Shown here piece after piece: positions 27,844 through 33,232 of a stretch of 33,232 nucleotides of DNA. Both the position numbers and the translations under genes were made by a program. The notes below the pieces were generated by a model. That model saw only the letters and a list, made by a program, of their open reading frames with translations, was not told the origin of the DNA and did no database searches. This stretch comes from DASWHK01 sp036398215 (GTDB taxonomy: Bacteria; Acidobacteriota; UBA890). How positions within the stretch are numbered: the first letter of the stretch is position 1; every line of letters starts with the position of its first letter. The DNA is taken from NCBI GenBank assembly GCA_036398215.1, contig DASWHK010000060.1:1-33232 (forward strand). Reading direction: 5' to 3'.

Positions 27844-30261
27844 TCACGGTAACAGGCGGATGGGCGCGTCCGCCCGTCCCGCTTCCTCGACCCTGCCGAC
27901 GATCGCCGCCCGACCGTAGCCGGCGGAACGCAGCGCGTCGACGCACGCCGCGGCGCTCTCGCGCGGCACGCCGGCGAGCAGGCCGCCGGCGGTCTGCGGG
28001 TCGAACAGCAGTGGGTACTTGCGGCGCCCGACGACCGCCTCGCCGCCGGCGATCGCCCGCCGCAGGCGCACGTTCTCGGCCTGCAACGAGGAAACGATGC
28101 CGCGCTCGATGACCTCGAGCGCGCCGTCGAGCGCCGGTACCGCGTCCAGATCGATGGCGGCATCGGCGCCCGAGGCGCGGGTCATCTCCACCAGGTGGCC
28201 GAGCAGCCCGAAGCCGGTGACGTCGGTCATCGCGGTGGCGCCATGCTCGACCAGGCAGCGCGCCGCGGCGCCGTTGGACTGCGTCATCGACGAGAGCGCC
28301 GCGGCGATCCAGCGACCCTTGGCGGCGCCCCGCATCTCGGCGGCGAACAGCGCGCCGGTGCCGAGCGGCTTGCTGAGCACGAGGAGGTCGCCGGGACGCA
28401 GGCCTCCCTTGCCCAGCGCCCGGCCCCTGTCGACCAGACCGCTCACCGCGAAGCCGAGCGCCAGCTCGGCGGCCTCGCTGGTGTGGCCGCCGGCGAGCGT
28501 CGTGCCGGCGGCGTTGAGCACAACCAGCGCGCCGGCGAGAAGCTGGGTGAGGTCGGCTTCGATCTTGGCCTCGAGGCCGAAGCCGACGGTGACCACCGCC
28601 AGCGCCGCCTGCGGCTCGGCGCCCATCGCGAAGACGTCGCCGAGGGCGTGGTTGGCCGCCACCTTGCCGAACACGTACGGGTCCTCGATGAAGGCGGGGA
28701 AGAAGTCGACGGTCTGCACGAGCTGCTTGCCGGAAGGGACCTCGACGACGGCGGCGTCGTCGGGGGCGTCGAGGCCGACGACGACGTCGTCGCGGCCGAC
28801 CGGCTGCAAGCGGGACAGCACCCGCTCGAGGACCGTGGCGCCGACCTTGGCGCCGCAGCCGCCGCAACGCATCGCCAGCGTCGAGATCGCCGCCAGCGCC
28901 CTGGACGTATCGGACACGCCGGGCAGCGGCCGGCCCGAAACGGTCGCGGGCCCGGCGTTGGCGAGCTCGGCGGCGGCGGCATCGTCGATGAGGCGCGGAT
29001 CGATGCCGTCCTCGTCGTCGCCTGCGGCTGCCGTCTCCATCTCCGGCAGCTCGTTGTAGCGGGCCATGAAGCGGCGGTCGATCCCGTCCTTCCAGCGCCA
29101 CACCCAGCGCCCCTCCAGCGCCCAGACGCCCCGGGAGGCGATGGCGTAGCGATCGCCGGTGCTGATCAGGCTGAGGAACTCGCGCTGCGGACGAAAGGGG
29201 CGCGGCTCCTCGTCGAGCAGCCGCAGCCGCAGGTTCTCGGCCAGCGGCGGCGCCTGCCGCACCGCGAAGACGCCGGCCTTGGGGCGGGGGTGGTCGACAA
29301 CCGCGGCGATGTCGCCGGCGGCGAAGACGTCGGGGTGCGACAGCGATCGTAGCGCCTCGTCGACCTTGATGAAGCCGCCCTCGTCGGTCTCCAGGCCGCT
29401 GTCCCCCGGCCAATCGGCGCCCCGCGCCGTGGTCACCCAGAGGACCTCGTCGACGTCGAGGTGGCCGCGCACGAAGTGCAGGCGGCAGGGCATGTCCGAG
29501 GAAATCGCGGCGGCGCCCAGCATGCCGGCGCCGCCAGCCGGCTCGATAGTACCCAACCTCTCCACCCGAACGACCTCGTGATCGGTCAGCACGTTGACGC
29601 CGCGTTCGGCCAGCACCCGGCGGAACCTGGCCCGCACCCGCTCGTTGTGGGTGGGGAGGATCTCGTCGCTCGCCGTCGCCAGGTGGAAGTGCAGGTGCGC
29701 CGCCGAGCGGTGGCGCCCCGCCAGCAGCTCGCCCAGCCGGTACTGGACGGCCAGCAGCACCTCGACGCCGCCGGCGCCGCCGCCGACCACGCCGATGTGG
29801 GTCTCGTCGCGGCGCGCCAGGCAACGGTCGCGCAGCAGCTCCCAGCGCCGCCAGAAGCCGCCGATCGGCTTGACCGGGACCACCGAGCCGGCGGCGCCCT
29901 CGACCCTCAGGCCCGGCGTCGCGCCGATGTTGATCGACAGGACGTCGAAGGGCAGCGGCGGCCGCTCCCGGAAGCGCACCGTCTTGGCCTGCAGGTCGAC
30001 ACCGATGACCTCGTCGTGGAAAAAGCGGGCGCCGGCGAAGCGGGCCAGCGGCATCAGCTCGATGTGGGCCTCGTCGAACGCGTAGTGGCCGGCGATAAGA
30101 CCGGGCAGCATGCCGGAGTACGGCGCCTGGACGTCCGACGAGATCAGGGTCAGCCGCACCCCCGGCATCGGCTCCATGCCGAAGCTCCGCAGCACGCCGA
30201 CGTGGCTATGGCCGCCGCCGATGAGCACGAGGTCCTTCAAAACGGGCGGTGAGACCCGCAC
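27844..30261 (-). CDS. selD: fusion of a pyridine nucleotide-disulfide-type oxidoreductase and selenophosphate synthase (SelD)
   Basis: 805 residues from GTG 30261, one base after the upstream stop. The N-terminal half (about 9-400) is an FAD/NAD(P) oxidoreductase of the SelD-associated NDH-2-like family (LVLIGGGHSHVGVLRSFG, VVGGGAGGVEVLLAVQYRLG, VFAAGDIAAVVDHPRPKAGV). The SelD half begins at M464-RCGGCGAK; C469 and K472 align with the catalytic Cys and Lys of SelD. DAPDDAAVV, TVDFFPAFIEDPYVFGKVAA and ALGDVFAMGAEP are the ATP/Mg motifs, and GGHTSEAAEL comes later. The protein makes selenophosphate from selenide and ATP; the front half perhaps supplies reduced selenium. No selA, selB, tRNA-Sec or mnmH lies in the window, so the use of selenium (tRNA, selenoproteins or a cofactor) is open. 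Confidence 0.93.
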   Translation of the reverse strand: MRVSPPVLKDLVLIGGGHSHVGVLRSFGMEPMPGVRLTLISSDVQAPYSGMLPGLIAGHYAFDEAHIELMPLARFAGARFFHDEVIGVDLQAKTVRFRERPPLPFDVLSINIGATPGLRVEGAAGSVVPVKPIGGFWRRWELLRDRCLARRDETHIGVVGGGAGGVEVLLAVQYRLGELLAGRHRSAAHLHFHLATASDEILPTHNERVRARFRRVLAERGVNVLTDHEVVRVERLGTIEPAGGAGMLGAAAISSDMPCRLHFVRGHLDVDEVLWVTTARGADWPGDSGLETDEGGFIKVDEALRSLSHPDVFAAGDIAAVVDHPRPKAGVFAVRQAPPLAENLRLRLLDEEPRPFRPQREFLSLISTGDRYAIASRGVWALEGRWVWRWKDGIDRRFMARYNELPEMETAAAGDDEDGIDPRLIDDAAAAELANAGPATVSGRPLPGVSDTSRALAAISTLAMRCGGCGAKVGATVLERVLSRLQPVGRDDVVVGLDAPDDAAVVEVPSGKQLVQTVDFFPAFIEDPYVFGKVAANHALGDVFAMGAEPQAALAVVTVGFGLEAKIEADLTQLLAGALVVLNAAGTTLAGGHTSEAAELALGFAVSGLVDRGRALGKGGLRPGDLLVLSKPLGTGALFAAEMRGAAKGRWIAAALSSMTQSNGAAARCLVEHGATAMTDVTGFGLLGHLVEMTRASGADAAIDLDAVPALDGALEVIERGIVSSLQAENVRLRRAIAGGEAVVGRRKYPLLFDPQTAGGLLAGVPRESAAACVDALRSAGYGRAAIVGRVEEAGRADAPIRLLP

Positions 30262-30262
30262 G

Positions 30263-31141
30263 CTACTCGAAGCGCGGCGCCAGGACCTCGGCCGCCCATT
30301 CAGCCAGCGTCGTCGGCGTCGTGGTCTCCGGCGTGCGCGGCCCCTCGGCGCGCAGATGGCCGCTGGCGATCGCCCCGTAGAGCTCCAGGAAGGAGTCGAT
30401 GACGCCGTGCCCGAGGCCCATCATCGACCAGCCGACGCGCGCCTGCATCTCGTCGACCTCGGTGTGCGGCGCCTCCCTGCCGATCGCCTCCGCGATCGCC
30501 GCCGCCGCCTCGTCGAAGGAGAGGTCGGCGGGACCGTGCAGCTCGAGCACCGCCGACGACCAGTCCTCGTCGAGCAGCGTGGCGGCCGCCACCTCGGCGA
30601 TGTCGCGGGTGGCGATCATCGGCATCGTCGCCTCCCCCGGCACCGGCATCATGATCGCGCCCATCGCCTTGATCACCTGCACCTGGACGACGTAGTTCTC
30701 GAAGAAGAACCCCGGGCGCAGGTGCAGGACGTCGGCGCCGGTGGCGTCGAGCATCTCCTCGACGTCGTGGAGGCCGGCCACCGGCCCGGTGCCTTCGTCG
30801 TGTTGGGCGCCGATGCTCGAGATATTGACGACCCGGCCGATGCCGTTGGCCTGGACCGCGCCGGCGGCCGCCACCCCGAACTGGTTCTGGGCGGCGCGCA
30901 GGTTGGCGGCCAGCGGCGCGATCGGCGTCACCCAGAACAGCGTATCGGCGCCGGCCGTCGCCGCGGCCAGGAAGGCCTCATCGTCGAGCGAGCCCTGGCG
31001 CACCTGGGCACCACGCTCGGCGAGATCGCCAATCCGGATCGGGTCGCGGTGGATCAGGATCACGTCGGCGCCGCGATCGAGGAGCCGCTCGGCGACGCCG
31101 CGGCCGATGTTGCCGGTCGGTGTGCTGACGACGATCCGCAT
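30263..31141 (-). CDS. NmrA-like NAD(P)-binding protein (atypical SDR)
   Basis: 292 residues from ATG 31141, with GGGAGAA 5 bases upstream. The Rossmann motif is STPTGNIGRGVAERLLDRGA (about residues 5-24). The middle shows VVNISSIGAQHDEGTGPVAG and LRPGFFFENYV, typical of NmrA/NAD(P)H azoreductase-like proteins. The SDR Tyr-x3-Lys pair is not kept, so it may act as a redox sensor or a quinone/isomerase-like enzyme. It lies directly before the SelD fusion (stop and start one base apart), suggesting one transcript. A palindrome in its promoter hints at TetR-type control; no regulator is in the window. Confidence 0.85.
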   Translation of the reverse strand: MRIVVSTPTGNIGRGVAERLLDRGADVILIHRDPIRIGDLAERGAQVRQGSLDDEAFLAAATAGADTLFWVTPIAPLAANLRAAQNQFGVAAAGAVQANGIGRVVNISSIGAQHDEGTGPVAGLHDVEEMLDATGADVLHLRPGFFFENYVVQVQVIKAMGAIMMPVPGEATMPMIATRDIAEVAAATLLDEDWSSAVLELHGPADLSFDEAAAAIAEAIGREAPHTEVDEMQARVGWSMMGLGHGVIDSFLELYGAIASGHLRAEGPRTPETTTPTTLAEWAAEVLAPRFE

Positions 31142-31224
31142 CACGCTTCTCCCTGAAAGCTGACCGGCGCCGCCACGGCGCGCCAGAGCCATCCAGACGA
31201 CGAACCCGCGCCGGCCATTCTATT

Positions 31225-31240
31225 CCGAACGGCTGTTCGG
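31225..31240. promoter_or_regulatory. TetR-style palindromic operator in the divergent promoter region
   Basis: CCGAAC-GGCT-GTTCGG is a perfect 6-base inverted repeat. On the minus strand a -10-like TAGAAT (31222-31217) follows within 2 bases, so the palindrome fills the spacer of that promoter, a usual place for repressor binding. Many TetR-family operators have the form CCGAAC-N-GTTCGG. No clear -35 is present. The 221-base region also serves the plus-strand ADOP gene. Confidence 0.5.
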
Positions 31241-31352
31241 CGGGACGCGGCCGGCGGGATCGAAACCGGCGACCACCGGGGCCGGCGAGGTGAAACCGCA
31301 CGCGGCCCGGCTTCGTCGTATCACCGTGGGCTCGATGCGATACCTTCACCGC

Positions 31353-31358
31353 AGGTGA
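31353..31358 (+). promoter_or_regulatory. ribosome-binding site of the second ADOP gene
   Basis: AGGTGA four bases before the ATG at 31363 fixes the start of the permease. Confidence 0.6.
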
Positions 31359-31362
31359 CGAC

Positions 31363-33232
31363 ATGAACGACCTCTGGGCAGATCTCCGTTACGGGACGCG
31401 GATGCTGTTTCGCACCCCGGTGCTGTCGCTGGTCTCGATCCTGACGATCGGGCTGGGGGTCGGCCTCACCACCCACACGTTCAGCGTCGTGTACGGCGCC
31501 GTCATCCGGGGCATCGACGTGCGCGACCACGATCGCTTCGTGATGCTGTCCGGGACGATGCCCGAGCGTGGGGAAGAGGGGATGTCGATGTCGATGCACG
31601 ACTTCGACGACTTCCGCCGCCAGGCGAGCTCGTTCGAGGGGCTGGCCGCCGTCTACAACGGGACCGTGAACGTCGCCGGCAACGAGGGGCCGCCCGAGCG
31701 CTTCGACGGCGGCTTCGTGTCGGCCAACGCCCTCGAGATCCTCGGCATTCCTCCGCACCTCGGGCGCACCTTCCGTCCGGGAGAGGACCAGCCGGCGGCC
31801 GCCGGCACCGTCGTGCTCGGCTACGACGTCTGGCGCACCCGCTTCGCCGGCGACGAGTCGGTCATCGGGCGGACGCTGCGGGTCAACGGCGAGAGCATGA
31901 CGGTCATCGGCGTCATGCCGCCGGGCTTCCGCTTCCCGTTCGATCAGGAGATCTGGCTGCCGATCCGCGCCGATTGGGCGGCGGCCGAGAGGGGGCAGGG
32001 CCAGTACGTCAACGTCTACGGCCATCTCCGAGAGGGAACCAGCAAGGCCACCGCCACCGAGGAGGCGCAGGCGATCGCCGCCCGTATCGCCGCCGAGTTT
32101 CCCGACACCAACGAGGGGATCAGCGCCGCGGTCATTCCCTTCGAAGAAGGCGTCATGCCCCCGGAGATCACCGCGGTCATGTATCTGATGCTCGGCGCCG
32201 TCTTCGGCGTCCTGCTGATCGCCTGCGCCAACGTCGCCAACCTGCTGCTGGCCCGCGCCACGCTGCGCGCCCGCGAGGTGGCGATCCGCACGGCGATGGG
32301 CGCCGATCGCTGGCGCGTCGTCCGCCAGCTCCTCGCCGAGACCGTGGTTCTCGGCGCCCTCGGCGGCCTCCTCGGGCTGCTGCTCGCCTACGCCGGCCTG
32401 GAGCTGTTCAACGCCTCCGTCATCGACATCCAGAAGCCGTACTGGATCGACATGCGGATCGACGCCCCGGCGTTGCTGTTCACGCTGGCGATCAGCTTCG
32501 TCGCCGCCATCGCCGCCGGCACGATCCCGGCGTTGCGCGCCTCCGGGGGCGACATGGGCAACCTGCTGCGCGACGAGTCGCGGGGCTCCTCGAGCCTGCG
32601 GCTCAGCCGCATGAGCGGCGCGCTGGTGGTCGTCGAGCTGGCGCTGTCGTGCGCCCTGCTGGTCGGCGCCGGCATGATGATCAAGAGCGTCGTCAACGCC
32701 CAGCGGCTCGACATCGGCTTCGATCCCGAAAACGTGATGACCGCGCGGGTCGGCCTCTTCGAGACCGACTACCCGACGCGCGAGGCGCGCCAGCGCTTCT
32801 TTCGTGAGCTGTACGAGCGGCTCAACCAGGAGCCGGGGATCGTGGCGGCGTCGCTGGCGACCGGCCTGCCCTCGTCGGGAACCGGCGGCTCCACCTTCGC
32901 CGTCGAGGGCGATTCGTATGAGACCGACGCCGCGTACCCTGTGGCCGCCTACACGCTGGTCGCCGCCGGGTTCTTCGAGACCATGGGCGTGGAGCTGGTC
33001 GCCGGCCGCGACTTCCGTGCCGGCGAGTCGTTCTGGTCGCCGCAAGGCGGCCCCGAGATCGAGCCGGTGGCGATCGTCAACCAGAGCTTCACGCGCCGAT
33101 TCTTCGGCGAGCGCGACCCGCTGGGCCGGCGGATTCGCCTGGGAGGCAGCGACTCTACCGGCCCCTGGATGCGGGTCGTTGGCGTGGTCCCGGACCTCTA
33201 CGTCGGCGGCGGCGTCGGCGGTATCGGCAACG
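31363..33232 (+). CDS. ADOP-family ABC transporter permease, 3' end beyond the window
   Basis: The frame is open from ATG 31363 to the last base (623 codons) with no stop. It begins MNDLWADLRYGTRMLFRTPV, followed by the first helix with LTIGLGVGLTTHTFSVVYG, the signature ADOP start. The first periplasmic core shows VVLGYDVWRTRFAGDESVIG and VIGVMPPGFRFPFDQEIWLP. FtsX helices then carry ACANVANLLLARATLRAREV and IRTAMGADRWRVVRQLLAET. A second core is entered (LATGLPSSGTGGSTFAVEG, VAIVNQSFTRRFFGERDPLG) and is cut within VVGVVPDLYVGG. About 180-200 residues should be missing. No ATPase partner is adjacent. It is closer to the standard ADOP sequence than the copy at 6024-8465. Confidence 0.93.
   Translation, partial: MNDLWADLRYGTRMLFRTPVLSLVSILTIGLGVGLTTHTFSVVYGAVIRGIDVRDHDRFVMLSGTMPERGEEGMSMSMHDFDDFRRQASSFEGLAAVYNGTVNVAGNEGPPERFDGGFVSANALEILGIPPHLGRTFRPGEDQPAAAGTVVLGYDVWRTRFAGDESVIGRTLRVNGESMTVIGVMPPGFRFPFDQEIWLPIRADWAAAERGQGQYVNVYGHLREGTSKATATEEAQAIAARIAAEFPDTNEGISAAVIPFEEGVMPPEITAVMYLMLGAVFGVLLIACANVANLLLARATLRAREVAIRTAMGADRWRVVRQLLAETVVLGALGGLLGLLLAYAGLELFNASVIDIQKPYWIDMRIDAPALLFTLAISFVAAIAAGTIPALRASGGDMGNLLRDESRGSSSLRLSRMSGALVVVELALSCALLVGAGMMIKSVVNAQRLDIGFDPENVMTARVGLFETDYPTREARQRFFRELYERLNQEPGIVAASLATGLPSSGTGGSTFAVEGDSYETDAAYPVAAYTLVAAGFFETMGVELVAGRDFRAGESFWSPQGGPEIEPVAIVNQSFTRRFFGERDPLGRRIRLGGSDSTGPWMRVVGVVPDLYVGGGVGGIGN

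Noticed and set aside
25600..30261. Functional link between the rhodanese lipoprotein and SelD, as in the rhodanese-containing tRNA 2-selenouridine synthase
   Set aside because: The rhodanese is an exported lipoprotein in a separate transcription unit and lacks the P-loop domain of that enzyme.

Overview
The window is GC-rich and tightly packed with genes. It reads like an Acidobacteriota chromosome. The main reasons are two long ADOP-type (acidobacterial duplicated orphan permease) FtsX/MacB-like permeases, one near each end (6024-8465 and 31363 to the window end), together with many lipoproteins and secreted hydrolases, a eukaryote-like (type 2) isoleucyl-tRNA synthetase and a pyridine-nucleotide oxidoreductase-SelD fusion. 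The phylum is an inference; I cannot fix the class or species. I found no rRNA, tRNA, CRISPR array or intact mobile element.

Left part (1-5979, plus strand): a compact operon holding the end of an ApbE flavin transferase, a DoxX-like membrane protein, a Gfo/Idh/MocA oxidoreductase with a twin-arginine motif, a nucleoside:H+ symporter-type MFS transporter, a second, cytoplasmic Gfo/Idh/MocA oxidoreductase and an exported DUF1080 (3-keto-disaccharide hydrolase) protein. This fits oxidation of a glycoside at C3, cleavage of the keto-glycoside and uptake of the product. ApbE and DoxX suggest that the exported step is linked to a membrane electron chain. Three very short ORFs join the genes by stop/start overlaps.

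Centre-left (6024-16870, minus strand): an ADOP permease with its own promoter, a B12-binding radical SAM protein, and a five-gene operon of exported proteins: MBL-fold/TPR, alpha/beta hydrolase, six-bladed propeller lipoprotein, M20 peptidase and sialidase-like lipoprotein. Four of the five are joined by 4-base overlaps, with a 4-base gap at the remaining junction. No shared substrate is evident.

Centre (17052-19234): two toxin-antitoxin modules lie back to back. A RES-domain toxin with its excisionase-HTH/ParS-like antitoxin is on the minus strand, and a RelE-like toxin with an XRE antitoxin is on the plus strand. The 309-base spacer is locally AT-rich, carries both promoters and holds a short transposase-like remnant, so it looks like a small acquired island.

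Right part (19389-33232): ileS, a REC-PAS-ATPase-like-degenerate HD-GYP signalling protein, a rhodanese lipoprotein, a small acidic Cys/His protein, an S1/P1 nuclease with all nine zinc ligands but an odd N-terminal linker, the oxidoreductase-SelD fusion, an NmrA-like NAD(P)-binding protein with a TetR-style palindrome in its promoter, and a second ADOP permease cut by the window end. Several unrelated proteins carry Ala/Gly/Pro-rich low-complexity insertions in or between domains, which seems to be a habit of this genome.
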